Below, piece after piece: positions 35,674-44,760 of a DNA stretch of 64,000 nt. Position 1 is the first letter of the stretch. Every line of letters begins with the position of its first letter. Source of the stretch: Lysinibacillus alkalisoli (GTDB taxonomy: Bacteria; Bacillota; Bacilli; Bacillales_A; Planococcaceae); the NCBI RefSeq assembly GCF_014643595.1, contig NZ_BMJT01000005.1, positions 229,688-293,687 on the forward strand. The letters are read 5' to 3'. The notes beneath the pieces were generated by a model. That model was given only the letters and a program-made list of their open reading frames with translations, did no database searches and had not been told where the DNA came from. Position numbers and translations under genes: made by a program.

Positions 35674-35938
35674 GTTTAATAATGTCTCCCTTCTCTATAA
35701 ATTTTGAAAAGGCTACCGTACCAATAAACGATAAAATAGCTAATAATAAAATAATCTCTAAATAAAAGCTTGTTTCTGCAAAAATAGAAAATAAACCGAT
35801 TAAACTAATTAATGCAACACCAATAGAGTCAAGTGCAACAACACGGTCGGCAGAAGAAGGGCCCTTTACCATACGAATGACGATAGGTATCATAGCAATC
35901 ATAATGACTACAATAGAACCCCAAATAAAATACGTCAT
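35657..35938 (-). CDS. mrpF: Na+/H+ antiporter subunit MrpF
   Basis: 93 residues with three membrane segments and the family pattern RMVKGPSSADRVVALDSIG. Start has GGAGGTGA upstream and overlaps the mrpE stop as ATGA; its end overlaps mrpG by 17 bp. Small structural subunit of the Mrp complex. Confidence 0.93.
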   Translation of the reverse strand: MTYFIWGSIVVIMIAMIPIVIRMVKGPSSADRVVALDSIGVALISLIGLFSIFAETSFYLEIILLLAILSFIGTVAFSKFIEKGDIIKRDNSR

Positions 35939-36414
35939 GACTTTGTCACCTCCATGATGGCTTTTTCAAATGAATTTTTAATATCATCAATTGCTTCATC
36001 CACATCATCTATATCAATAGCATGGATGTATAATGTTTTAGCATCATCTGAAATATGAACAACAATTGTACCAGGTGTGAGTGTAATTAAACTCGATAAT
36101 AACGTAATCTCCCACTCTTCTTTTAGCTCGATTGGTAAGGCAAAGAAGGCAGGTTGCATATTTAACTTAGGACTGAGCGCAAGCTTTAATACTTGAACAT
36201 TTGCCATAATTAATTCTTTAATAAACAGTAATGTTAATTTAATTAACGCCCATACTCTAACAAGATAAATGCGTTGTTTAAAGAAGCGGCGCATCATAAT
36301 AATCGCTAACATGCCTAATAAAAAACCAATTAAAAAGCCTGATGCTGTAAAGTTAGAGGACAAAAACATCCAAATGAAAGCAAGGGTAAAGTTTAATAAA
36401 ATCTGAAATGCCAT
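35935..36414 (-). CDS. mrpE: Na+/H+ antiporter subunit MrpE
   Basis: 159 residues; two or three N-terminal membrane segments followed by a cytoplasmic domain. Typical blocks: FLIGFLLGMLAI, LIKELIMANVQVLKLALSPKL (core ELIMANVQVLKL) and LITLTPGTIVV near residue 110. AAGGGGGA precedes the ATG, three bp after mrpD. Subunit of the Mrp complex. Confidence 0.93.
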   Translation of the reverse strand: MAFQILLNFTLAFIWMFLSSNFTASGFLIGFLLGMLAIIMMRRFFKQRIYLVRVWALIKLTLLFIKELIMANVQVLKLALSPKLNMQPAFFALPIELKEEWEITLLSSLITLTPGTIVVHISDDAKTLYIHAIDIDDVDEAIDDIKNSFEKAIMEVTKS

Positions 36415-36417
36415 CGT

Positions 36418-37905
36418 CTATTCCCCCTTAAATACCGCATCAATATAAATCGAAGGGTCCGCTAATGTTTTCCCTGCATCATTCATAAATGGTGTTAGCC
36501 ATTCTGCCCCTACACCATATGCTATAGAGATGATAATAACAATCGCTGTTGGAATAAATAATTGTGTAGTTTGCTTTTTTGAGAGTATAGGTTTTGTCGG
36601 TTGTTCTTCTCCCCAAAAGGCATAAATAAAGATGCGAATAACAGATAATAATACGAGCAAACTAGATGCGAGTATAAAAATACTTGTACCTAAGTTACCC
36701 GCTTCAAAGCCTCCTTTAGCGATTAATAGTTTACCAACAAAACCGCTGAGAGGAGGGATGCCGGCTAATCCAAATGCAGCAATTAAATAAAACCAACCTA
36801 ACACAGGGCTTGAGCGCATTAGTCCACCCATTTTACGTAAATCAGTCGTCCCCGTTTTATACACAATAATACCAATCAACATAAACAAGGCAGCTTTGAT
36901 AATCATATCGTGTATTAAATAAAACATAGCCCCTGTTAAGCCATCTTCATTCATTTGTGCAACGCCGAATAAAATGACCCCAACTGCAATTACAATATTA
37001 TAGATAATAATTTGTTTAATATCGAAGTAAGCTAGTGCACCAATACAGCCTGCAATAATTGTTAATACCGACAACCATAATAACAATTCATGTGTGTAAC
37101 TTAAATCATGGATAAAGAATAAAGTGTACGTACGCATAATCGCGTATACACCTACTTTAGTAAGCAATGCACCAAACAGTGCTAATACAGGTGGCGGTGC
37201 TGCTGCATACGAAGTAGGCAACCAAAAGTATAGCGGGAAGATGGCTGCTTTTAAGCCAAAGACCAGTAAAAACAACACAGCAATCGTTGTAATAATACCA
37301 GGCTGATTCACTTCAGCGATTTTTAGTGCAATGTCTGCCATATTTAATGTTCCAACAACTGAATATAAATAAGCTACACTAATCACAAATAGCGCAGATG
37401 AAATTACATTAATCAAAATATATTTGATTGAACCTGCCAATTGTTTTTTTGTGCCACCTAAGACGATTAACACATAAGATGCCATCAATAGCACCTCGAA
37501 AAATACAAAGAGGTTAAAAATATCGCCTGTTGTGAACGCACCATTGACGCCTGTCAAAATCATCATGATAGCAGGGTAGTAATAAAAATGTTCACGTGCT
37601 GTACCAATAGAGTTAAAGCCATACCATACAATAAATATCGCTAATAATAATGTCGTCGTGACAAGTAGAGCAGACACCATATCAGATACCATCGTAATGC
37701 CAAAAGGCTCTGGCCAACCACCAAAAGTAACAGTTTGCACGCCGTCATTTTTAACTTTAAATAATAAAGCAACCGCACAGGCAAACGAAATGATTAATCC
37801 AATCATTGCCCCTCCACGTTGAAAACGCAGACTTTTTTGTCCAAATAGCAAAATCATACCAAAGAAAAAAGGAATGATGATCGGTAGTAATAAAAAGTTA
37901 TTCAT
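36418..37905 (-). CDS. mrpD: Na+/H+ antiporter subunit MrpD
   Basis: 495 residues from the ATG at 37905 (AAAGGAGGA upstream at acceptable distance; an in-frame GTG at 37914 touches the ribosome site). About 14 membrane helices with homology to the proton-pumping NuoM/NuoN subunits of complex I: FFEVLLMASYVLI with the key Glu near residue 137, LKAAIFPLYFWLP with the Lys near 220, and HDMIIKAALFMLIG. Probably one of the ion-translocating subunits with MrpA. Confidence 0.94.
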   Translation of the reverse strand: MNNFLLLPIIIPFFFGMILLFGQKSLRFQRGGAMIGLIISFACAVALLFKVKNDGVQTVTFGGWPEPFGITMVSDMVSALLVTTTLLLAIFIVWYGFNSIGTAREHFYYYPAIMMILTGVNGAFTTGDIFNLFVFFEVLLMASYVLIVLGGTKKQLAGSIKYILINVISSALFVISVAYLYSVVGTLNMADIALKIAEVNQPGIITTIAVLFLLVFGLKAAIFPLYFWLPTSYAAAPPPVLALFGALLTKVGVYAIMRTYTLFFIHDLSYTHELLLWLSVLTIIAGCIGALAYFDIKQIIIYNIVIAVGVILFGVAQMNEDGLTGAMFYLIHDMIIKAALFMLIGIIVYKTGTTDLRKMGGLMRSSPVLGWFYLIAAFGLAGIPPLSGFVGKLLIAKGGFEAGNLGTSIFILASSLLVLLSVIRIFIYAFWGEEQPTKPILSKKQTTQLFIPTAIVIIISIAYGVGAEWLTPFMNDAGKTLADPSIYIDAVFKGE

Positions 37906-38242
37906 CGTCTTCACTTCCTCCTTTCATAGCACTAATATCATCTGTATCAAGCTCTTGATAAGAGCGATAAGCTAACACAAGGAAGAAGGCTGTAACCCCA
38001 AAACTAATAACAATAGCTGTTAAAATCAATGCTTGTGGTAAAGGGTCAGCAAAATCTGTTACCCCGTCTGTTAACACAGGAGGTGCTTTACCATCTAATC
38101 CTCCCATAGTTAAGATGAGGAGGTGGGCACCATGGCTAAGTAGCCCTGTACCGATAATAATACGTAACAAACTACGAGACAGCATTAAATAAACAGCTGC
38201 TGTAAACAATAAGCCAATAACAAAAGCCATAATGATTTCCAC
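37898..38242 (-). CDS. mrpC: Na+/H+ antiporter subunit MrpC
   Basis: 114 residues, GTG start that shares a base with the mrpB TAG stop. Three membrane segments, NuoK-like: GLLSHGAHLLILTMGG and PLPQALILTAIVISFG, with a C-terminal acidic tail (SEDDE). Ends inside the start of mrpD. Confidence 0.93.
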   Translation of the reverse strand: MEIIMAFVIGLLFTAAVYLMLSRSLLRIIIGTGLLSHGAHLLILTMGGLDGKAPPVLTDGVTDFADPLPQALILTAIVISFGVTAFFLVLAYRSYQELDTDDISAMKGGSEDDE

Positions 38243-38664
38243 TATTCATCCTCTCCAATCGTTTGAATAATGGTCATCGTAACGCCAACTACTACTAAAA
38301 AGACCCCTGTATCGAAAAGCATAGCTGTGTGTAACGATGTTTTACCGATTAACGGTAAGGTAAAGTAGTCAAAATAGTGCGTAAAGAAAGGGTCACCTTT
38401 AAACATAGGGAAGGCAGCTGTTGCTAAAGCAAGCAACAAACCAATGCCAATTAACGTTGTATAGTTGACAGGGATCACGGTACGCACGGTTTTAATATCA
38501 AAGGCTAATACAAGTAATACGATGGCACTAGAGGCGAGTAATCCACCTACAAAGCCCCCACCAGGTGTGTAATGTCCAGCTAAAAAGATGTGAATGGCAA
38601 AGAAGAAGATGATAAAGAAGACAATCTTCGCTGTAAACTGAATAATCATATCATTTGTTTTCAT
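38242..38664 (-). CDS. mrpB: Na+/H+ antiporter subunit MrpB
   Basis: 140 residues from the ATG at 38664; the in-frame ATG at 38670 lies one base after the AAAGGGG site, so the second ATG is preferred. Four membrane segments and the family block LAGHYTPGGGFVGGLLASSA (20 residues, about 28-47). Overlaps the end of mrpA by 14 bp. Confidence 0.92.
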   Translation of the reverse strand: MKTNDMIIQFTAKIVFFIIFFFAIHIFLAGHYTPGGGFVGGLLASSAIVLLVLAFDIKTVRTVIPVNYTTLIGIGLLLALATAAFPMFKGDPFFTHYFDYFTLPLIGKTSLHTAMLFDTGVFLVVVGVTMTIIQTIGEDE

Positions 38665-41059
38665 GGCCATTCCCCTTTCTTGTGAGACGTAATTTAATCA
38701 TGGCAAAAATCCCAATACCAGCAATACTTAACACAGCAATCTCAAATAATGTATCAAAGCCACGATAATCGACTAAAATAACATTTACGATATTACCACC
38801 ACCAGCAAGGGTAGCTACAGTTTCTTCATAATATTTAGAGATAGAAGGAAACAGTTTTTGAGATTGTGCAGACAACGCAACTAATGTGACCATAGCTCCG
38901 ACAGCTAATGAGACGACAGCACGATTGACTTGAAAACGCATGCGCTCATTAATTTTAGTCAACTTAGGTAAGTGATAAAATGCTAATAAAAATAGGGCTA
39001 CAGATATGGTTTCAATGACAAGCTGTGTTAACGCTAAGTCAGGCGCATTAAAGATAACAAAGAATAAAGCCACTGTATAACCGACAGAGCCAAGCCCAAT
39101 AATAGCTGTGAGTCGTGACTTTGCAATTAATGTTGTCACGACACCAATCACCAATACAATAATTAAAATAATTTCATATAAGCGAATAGGTGCTGTACCT
39201 TCAAACGAGAATGAAAAGGCATCAGTCACAAATAAGGTTGTGATTACAATGACACTAATAGCTGTAAACATGTATAACAAATATTGGCGCATCGAATCAC
39301 GCATGTATGAGCGAGATACTTGATTCATGCCTGTATCAAGCCCTATCATCATCATGTCATAAGCATGATTTAACGTGAATTTTTGTGGCCAAAGTTGATA
39401 CAGAGGTTGCCATTTTTTTAATGTGCTAAATAATAAAGCACCTAATCCGACAATCCCTAATGTCAGATATAATTCGGGTGTAAAGCCATGCCATGCGCTC
39501 ACGTGAATATCAATAGCAGCAGCTGATGCATAAAAGGGTTGGAAGGCGAGCATAGCAGGTTTCACAAATAAATCTCCAATCACATTCGGAATAAAGAAGA
39601 TAAGAATGACAAATGAAGCTAATAAAATAGGCGAAACAAGCATACCAATTGGCGCTTCATGTACAGTATCCGCATATTTTTCGTTTCTTTTCTTTATAAA
39701 GGTGTGACAGACGAAATAAAAACTATACACAAATGTGAAAACACTAGCCATAAAAGCAAGCACAGGGAACAAAATGCCCCATGTATTAAAATTGAATAAT
39801 TCAAACTCTTTAATCGCAAGCATGGCCGTTAAGAACATTTCCTTACTTAAGAAACCATTAAAAGGAGGCAGTCCAGCCATTGAAAAACTTCCAATAGCAG
39901 CTACAGTAAAACTGAGAGGCATAATACTCATTAAGCCACCAAGTTTGCGAATATCACGTGTACCTGTTTCGTGGTCTACAATGCCTGCAATCATGAACAA
40001 ACTGCCTTTAAACGTAGCATGATTAATTAAATGAAAGACAGCAGCAAAAGCAGCAAAGCGGAATATGCTATTACTTACATCATCAACATGGAATGTGATA
40101 GCGCTTGCTCCTAATAGACTCATAATTAAGCCAAGTTGGCTCACAGTAGAGAATGCTAAAATCCCTTTTAAATCGGTTTGTTTAACAGCAAAGAAAGAAC
40201 CCCAACATAATGTCAACAATCCGATACCAGCTACTAACCAAATCCACACCTCAGATAAGGCAAAGATAGGTGTAAAACGAGCGACTAAATAAATGCCAGC
40301 CTTAACCATGGTAGCGGAGTGTAAATAAGCACTGACAGGTGTTGGCGCTTCCATCGCGTCTGGTAACCAAATATAGAAGGGGAATTGTGCTGATTTTGTA
40401 AAAGCACCTAACAAAACGAGTAATAAAGCCCAAATAAAGTAGTCATGTGAAGCGAGTTGTGGGGCTTGCGCTATTAATTCTCTAATGGAGAAAGTATCAC
40501 CCATAATACCTAATAGTAAAAAACCACCAAGCATAAACAGACCGCCACCGACTGTAATCATCATCGATTTTAAAGCACCAAATCTTGATTTATCACGGTT
40601 ATACCAATAACCGATAAGTAAAAATGATGAAATTGAAGTAAGCTCCCAAAAGAAATACAGGGAAATTAAATGGTCTGACTGTACCACACCAAGCATGGCA
40701 CACATAAACAAGAGCAAATAAATATAAAAGTTATGCAATTGTTCTTTTTTCTTATCCAAATAAAAGATGGAATAAAGTACAACGAGAGAGCCAATCCCCG
40801 TAATAAGTAACGAGAATAATAAGCTGAGACCATCTAAATAAGAAACAAAATTAATACCGAGAGATGGAATCCACTCTAAGCTTCCTGTAAACACTTGTCC
40901 GCGAGCAACATCAGCAATGTATGTGCTGTAAACGATGACTAATGAAGCGGGCACAAGCAACACAAACCAGCCTGTGTGAACATTTTTTATTGATTTAAAT
41001 AAAAAAGGTATGAATACAGCGGCAAGCATAGGAATGAATATAAAAAGTACTTGTGTCAA
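38651..41059 (-). CDS. mrpA: Na+/H+ antiporter subunit MrpA
   Basis: 802 residues from a TTG at 41059, set by AAAGGAGG six bases upstream; an in-frame GTG at 41101 is upstream of that site. About 21 membrane helices. The NuoL-like core carries YFFWELTSISSFLLIGYWY (key Glu around residue 140), FPFYIWLPDAMEAPTPVSAY with the Lys-rich helix before it, and HATFKGSLFMIAG. The C-terminal extension (about 600-800) matches MrpA. It is the largest translocating subunit and the first gene of the operon. Confidence 0.94.
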   Translation of the reverse strand: MTQVLFIFIPMLAAVFIPFLFKSIKNVHTGWFVLLVPASLVIVYSTYIADVARGQVFTGSLEWIPSLGINFVSYLDGLSLLFSLLITGIGSLVVLYSIFYLDKKKEQLHNFYIYLLLFMCAMLGVVQSDHLISLYFFWELTSISSFLLIGYWYNRDKSRFGALKSMMITVGGGLFMLGGFLLLGIMGDTFSIRELIAQAPQLASHDYFIWALLLVLLGAFTKSAQFPFYIWLPDAMEAPTPVSAYLHSATMVKAGIYLVARFTPIFALSEVWIWLVAGIGLLTLCWGSFFAVKQTDLKGILAFSTVSQLGLIMSLLGASAITFHVDDVSNSIFRFAAFAAVFHLINHATFKGSLFMIAGIVDHETGTRDIRKLGGLMSIMPLSFTVAAIGSFSMAGLPPFNGFLSKEMFLTAMLAIKEFELFNFNTWGILFPVLAFMASVFTFVYSFYFVCHTFIKKRNEKYADTVHEAPIGMLVSPILLASFVILIFFIPNVIGDLFVKPAMLAFQPFYASAAAIDIHVSAWHGFTPELYLTLGIVGLGALLFSTLKKWQPLYQLWPQKFTLNHAYDMMMIGLDTGMNQVSRSYMRDSMRQYLLYMFTAISVIVITTLFVTDAFSFSFEGTAPIRLYEIILIIVLVIGVVTTLIAKSRLTAIIGLGSVGYTVALFFVIFNAPDLALTQLVIETISVALFLLAFYHLPKLTKINERMRFQVNRAVVSLAVGAMVTLVALSAQSQKLFPSISKYYEETVATLAGGGNIVNVILVDYRGFDTLFEIAVLSIAGIGIFAMIKLRLTRKGNGHENK

Positions 41060-41154
41060 AAAAATCCTCCTTTGTGTATTCATTAAAAGCGTTAAAACCA
41101 CGTTTATTATATATCATTTTTCTGCGCTGTGCATGTTGAAACGGGAATTTACTC

Positions 41155-41184
41155 TTGCTAAAAGGGACTGAAATTGGATATGAT
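41155..41184 (+). promoter_or_regulatory. Probable promoter of the YufK-like gene
   Basis: TTGCTA (41155-41160) and TATGAT (41179-41184) with an 18-bp spacer, 40 bp before the start at 41225. The same 165-bp region must also hold the divergent mrp promoter (a minus-strand TATAAT lies around 41106-41111). Confidence 0.5.
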
Positions 41185-41224
41185 AGGAAGGGAATTTACA
41201 ACTATACATATATGAGGGAACTGC

Positions 41225-41782
41225 ATGAAAAATCCGTATTTTTTTGGTTTTTTACCACTTGTGACAATTTTATTTTTTAGTATGTCATTCGGCATTTTTG
41301 CCGTAAATGAGTCATTACTCTTGTTTAAGAAGATAGGCATTTATGCTGCAATGCGTGAGTTTTTAACGGACTTTGAGTTGCGTACTTTTTTATTCATTTG
41401 TTTTATTGTGCTGTTTTTTATGTTATTTGCTGCAATAAAACTTATTGGTGAAACTGTGCACGCAATTGGTATGCTGTTCTTTGCTAAATTCACAGAGGAA
41501 CAACCATTTATTGATACTCGCAGTAGTTATGTGGTGTTATTTATTGGGGCTTGTGTTTCCTTTATTGGTATGAATCATTTATTCTTATTATTAAGTGTTA
41601 GTGCGATTACAATTATTGCGTATTTTATTGTTGTAATGGCGAGACTAACCACTAACTTATCCTTTTTTAATGTACTATTATTATTGCTGTTTGAGTTTGT
41701 GATTTATACGGTTATTATTTTAGGTATTGCTTATGCGGTGGTGAAGTTATACAATACATTGCTAGCAAGTTTGCCCTTTTAA
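41225..41782 (+). CDS. YufK-like membrane protein (DUF5366 family)
   Basis: 185 residues with five predicted membrane segments (about 7-25, 52-75, 100-118, 122-140, 150-175). Length and its position divergent from mrpA agree with B. subtilis YufK; the domain name is from memory. No charged motif pointing to a function. GAGGGAACTGC precedes the ATG. A role linked to Mrp or cation balance is only suggested by neighbourhood. Confidence 0.6.
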   Translation: MKNPYFFGFLPLVTILFFSMSFGIFAVNESLLLFKKIGIYAAMREFLTDFELRTFLFICFIVLFFMLFAAIKLIGETVHAIGMLFFAKFTEEQPFIDTRSSYVVLFIGACVSFIGMNHLFLLLSVSAITIIAYFIVVMARLTTNLSFFNVLLLLLFEFVIYTVIILGIAYAVVKLYNTLLASLPF

Positions 41783-41793
41783 AGATGACAAAC

Positions 41794-41827
41794 AAAAGGT
41801 AGCGTTCCTTAGGAGCGCTACCTTTTT
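41794..41827. terminator. Bidirectional Rho-independent terminator
   Basis: Stem AAAAGGTAGCG / CGCTACCTTTT with a smaller inner pairing CC/GG, flanked by A and T runs; lies between the convergent YufK-like and penicillin-binding protein genes. Confidence 0.88.
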
Positions 41828-41829
41828 AG

Positions 41830-43677
41830 TTATTCTATAGTGATGGATAAGATATGATGGTGTAAATATTTTTTCTCTAGCCATTCCATATTGCGTGGCG
41901 TATCATAACCGAGCCAAACAGCACTCGTATAACGGTCAGATAAACCAGCAATCCAAAAGTCTTTGTAATCATTAGTAGTGCCTGTCTTAGCCCCAACATA
42001 GCTTGTGTTTGTGTATACTTTTTTTGCAGTACCATTATTCACAACGTCTGCTAACATTTGTCGCATGTAACGTGTGGTACGCCCTGACCAAACGTAGTCA
42101 AGTTTATCATCCCATTTATACAATACATTTCCTGCCGTATCAGTGACTTGTCGAATGGCGCGAGCAGGCATATAAGAACCATCAATAAAGCTCGTATAAG
42201 CATCTGCAAGTTCATCTGTGCTAATGCCAACAGTTAGCCCACCTAATGCCGTTGCAAAGTTTTCATCTTGTGGGACAAGGTGCTTAAAATTAAATTGCTG
42301 TAAGTATTGATAGCCAGTTGATAAGCCGATAGTATTTAACAGGCGAACAGCAGGCGTATTATAACTATAGCGAAATGCTGTCATAATAGGTACTTCACCA
42401 TAGACAGCATTCCCGTAGTTGCGGGGACAATAATTGCCAATACAATACCGGCCTGCATTAACATAAGACTGTGGTGTATAGGATGTTGTCTCAAATAATG
42501 GTGCGTATACCATTAAAGGCTTTAAGGTAGAGCCTGGTTGACGCACAGCTTGATAGGCACGATTAAATTGTGTAGGTGCATACTGATTGCCGCCATAAAT
42601 ACTTACAATCCCTCTTGTGGTATTGTCAATGGTTGTAACTCCAGACTGTAAATCACCACCCAATACACGATTAATAGCAGCTTCATCACGTGCTTGTTTA
42701 TCAGGTCGTAAGTTAGTTTGAATATTTACGCCAGATTGTAGTAAATAATGCACGCGTTCATCAAGTTGTTTTTCAATAGCTAATTTGCTATCTTCAGTTT
42801 TGGCTTTTCTAATGCGTTCTGTGTAATTTTCTTTGGCACCAACAAGTTGTGTAAATTCATGTAAAGCATAAGAAGCATAGGCAGGCGCTTTTTCTAATTT
42901 TGGTTTGACATTCAATGTGATGACTTGAGCCTTTTCTGCTTCAGCTTGTTCAAGAGAGAGCACATTATGTTTAGCTAATACATCAATTAACATTTCTTGA
43001 CGTGCTTTTGTGTTATCAAAATGAATTAATGGATTATAGTGAGATGGATTATTAGGGATGGCAGCTAAAAATGCCACCTCTGCTGTTGTGAGTTGTTGGA
43101 TGGGACGTTGGAAATAATATGTTGCAGCACCACCAATACCATAAACTTGATTACTATAATACATTTCATTTAAATAAGCTGTTAATATTTGTTCTTTTGT
43201 TAATACTTTTTCGAGCTCATACGCATAAAACAATTCTAACACTTTTCGTTCATATGTTTTTTCTTCATTAAGATAACGCATACGTACAAGTTGCTGTGTG
43301 ATGGTACTACCACCTTGTCCCTTAGCACCACTACCAGAGTTTGCCACAAAGGCTCGTGCAATGGCACTCACATCAAAACCAATATGGTCATAAAAACCAA
43401 CATCTTCACTTAATAAAACAAGCTGTTGGGCAATTAAAGGTGTTTCTTCTAATTGTAAAGGGACACGCCACTCGGCATACGTTTCGTAAAATGGATTATT
43501 ATTCTCATCAAATAATGTGACCGGTATTGCATTATGTATTTCAGGTAATTCTATGGAGGCTTGAATTTTTTCCTCCCGTTCTTGTGCTACATACCACTCA
43601 CCAAATAATTGCTCTGTAATATACCAGACAAGCCCGCCACAAAGCAAAATAGTAAGGATGCCCATTAGTTTTCTCAT
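41830..43677 (-). CDS. Class A penicillin-binding protein (glycosyltransferase GT51 + transpeptidase)
   Basis: 615 residues from the ATG at 43677 (GAGG site six bases upstream); an in-frame ATG at 43698 lacks one. One N-terminal membrane anchor (about 7-27). GT51 domain at about 65-235 with the catalytic EDVGFYDHIGFD, GQGGSTITQQLVR and KVLELFYAYELEK. Transpeptidase domain at about 330-610 with QPGSTLKP (active Ser, SXXK), SYN and AKTGTTNDYKD (KTG). It polymerises and cross-links peptidoglycan outside the membrane. Short for the class, with no C-terminal extension, comparable to PbpF/PbpG of B. subtilis. Confidence 0.92.
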   Translation of the reverse strand: MRKLMGILTILLCGGLVWYITEQLFGEWYVAQEREEKIQASIELPEIHNAIPVTLFDENNNPFYETYAEWRVPLQLEETPLIAQQLVLLSEDVGFYDHIGFDVSAIARAFVANSGSGAKGQGGSTITQQLVRMRYLNEEKTYERKVLELFYAYELEKVLTKEQILTAYLNEMYYSNQVYGIGGAATYYFQRPIQQLTTAEVAFLAAIPNNPSHYNPLIHFDNTKARQEMLIDVLAKHNVLSLEQAEAEKAQVITLNVKPKLEKAPAYASYALHEFTQLVGAKENYTERIRKAKTEDSKLAIEKQLDERVHYLLQSGVNIQTNLRPDKQARDEAAINRVLGGDLQSGVTTIDNTTRGIVSIYGGNQYAPTQFNRAYQAVRQPGSTLKPLMVYAPLFETTSYTPQSYVNAGRYCIGNYCPRNYGNAVYGEVPIMTAFRYSYNTPAVRLLNTIGLSTGYQYLQQFNFKHLVPQDENFATALGGLTVGISTDELADAYTSFIDGSYMPARAIRQVTDTAGNVLYKWDDKLDYVWSGRTTRYMRQMLADVVNNGTAKKVYTNTSYVGAKTGTTNDYKDFWIAGLSDRYTSAVWLGYDTPRNMEWLEKKYLHHHILSITIE

Positions 43678-43869
43678 AGTAAACCTCTTTCTCGTCAAAC
43701 ATTACCAAATTTATTATATGATGTATCACTCGCTTATGCCTACTCTTTTGGGCAAAATAATGAAATTTGTCAGTTAAGCAACCCATAATTGTGTGAGGTA
43801 TGATAAACTGAAAGCAGTTAATCGGGCATTATTGTATTAATGTAATTTAGGCTAAAAGGAGAGACAAAT

Positions 43870-44457
43870 ATGTTTCCACAACTAACAACAGAATTATTAG
43901 AGGGCGAAGTATTAGTACAAATGAATACAAATAAAGGTTCAATGAAAATTAAATTGTTCCCTCAACATGCACCAAAGACAGTAGAAAACTTCTTAGGTCA
44001 CGCTAAATCAGGTTATTATAACGGTATCATTTTCCACCGTGTTATTCCTAATTTTATGATTCAAGGTGGCGACCCAACAGGTACAGGTATGGGTGGCGAA
44101 TCGATTTGGGGCGACTCTTTTGAAGATGAGTTCTCTATGGAAGTATTTAATTTACGCGGTGCATTATCTATGGCAAATGCAGGGCCTAACACAAACGGCT
44201 CTCAATTCTTCATTGTACAAAATAATGAAGCACCCGCTTCTAGTGATCAACTAGAAAAAGGTGGTTGGCCTAAAGAAGTAGCTGAAGCATATGAAAAGAA
44301 CGGTGGCACACCACATTTAGATCAACGCCATACAGTATTCGGTCATGTTGTGGAAGGCATGGACGTAGTTGACGCAATTGCAGGTGTTAAAACAGCTCGT
44401 GGTGATAAGCCAAAAGAAGATGTTGTCATTGAGTCAATTGAAGTTTTTGAAAACTAA
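43870..44457 (+). CDS. ppiB: Peptidyl-prolyl cis-trans isomerase, cyclophilin type
   Basis: 195 residues, longer than the 143 of B. subtilis PpiB because of an N-terminal lead of about 20 and an insert (about 120-150, ending before HTVFGHV). Catalytic blocks are intact: [19 protein letters not shown] (Arg and Phe of the active site) and [16 protein letters not shown]. No signal peptide, so it folds proteins in the cytoplasm. AAAAGGAGAG precedes the ATG. The next small gene follows after 20 bp. Confidence 0.92.
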   Translation: MFPQLTTELLEGEVLVQMNTNKGSMKIKLFPQHAPKTVENFLGHAKSGYYNGIIFHRVIPNFMIQGGDPTGTGMGGESIWGDSFEDEFSMEVFNLRGALSMANAGPNTNGSQFFIVQNNEAPASSDQLEKGGWPKEVAEAYEKNGGTPHLDQRHTVFGHVVEGMDVVDAIAGVKTARGDKPKEDVVIESIEVFEN

Positions 44458-44477
44458 AATGACAGGAGGTTGTGTAA

Positions 44478-44687
44478 ATGAACGCACTTACGATTTTAAT
44501 GCCGTTCCTTTACTTCCCTGAAGACAAATCAGAATATATCCCAGCAGCAATTTCGTTCACAATCTTTATGATTATATTATTTTTCGTTTTCCGTTGGGTG
44601 CTGAAAATTTCACGCAAACAAGCAGCAGAAGCGAAAAAAATTGAAGAACGTGTGTTAAAAGATAAAGATATTAATCATATGTCTTAA
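44478..44687 (+). CDS. Small membrane protein, unknown
   Basis: 69 residues, ACAGGAGG site upstream. One strong membrane segment (about 23-43, IPAAISFTIFMIILFFVFRW-like) followed by a basic, then mixed-charge helical tail (KISRKQAAEAKKIEERVLKDKD). Likely co-transcribed with ppiB. It resembles short proteins of the yuf region, but I do not assign a family. Confidence 0.65.
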   Translation: MNALTILMPFLYFPEDKSEYIPAAISFTIFMIILFFVFRWVLKISRKQAAEAKKIEERVLKDKDINHMS

Positions 44688-44691
44688 ACCT

Positions 44692-44732
44692 ATAAAACCG
44701 ACTTGTACATCATGTACAAGTCGGTTTTATTA
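44692..44732. terminator. Bidirectional Rho-independent terminator
   Basis: Stem AAAACCGACTTGTAC / GTACAAGTCGGTTTT around a very short loop, between convergent ppiB-unit and patB. Confidence 0.88.
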
Positions 44733-44760
44733 TTGCGTATTAGTTTTCGTCGTGTGGTAT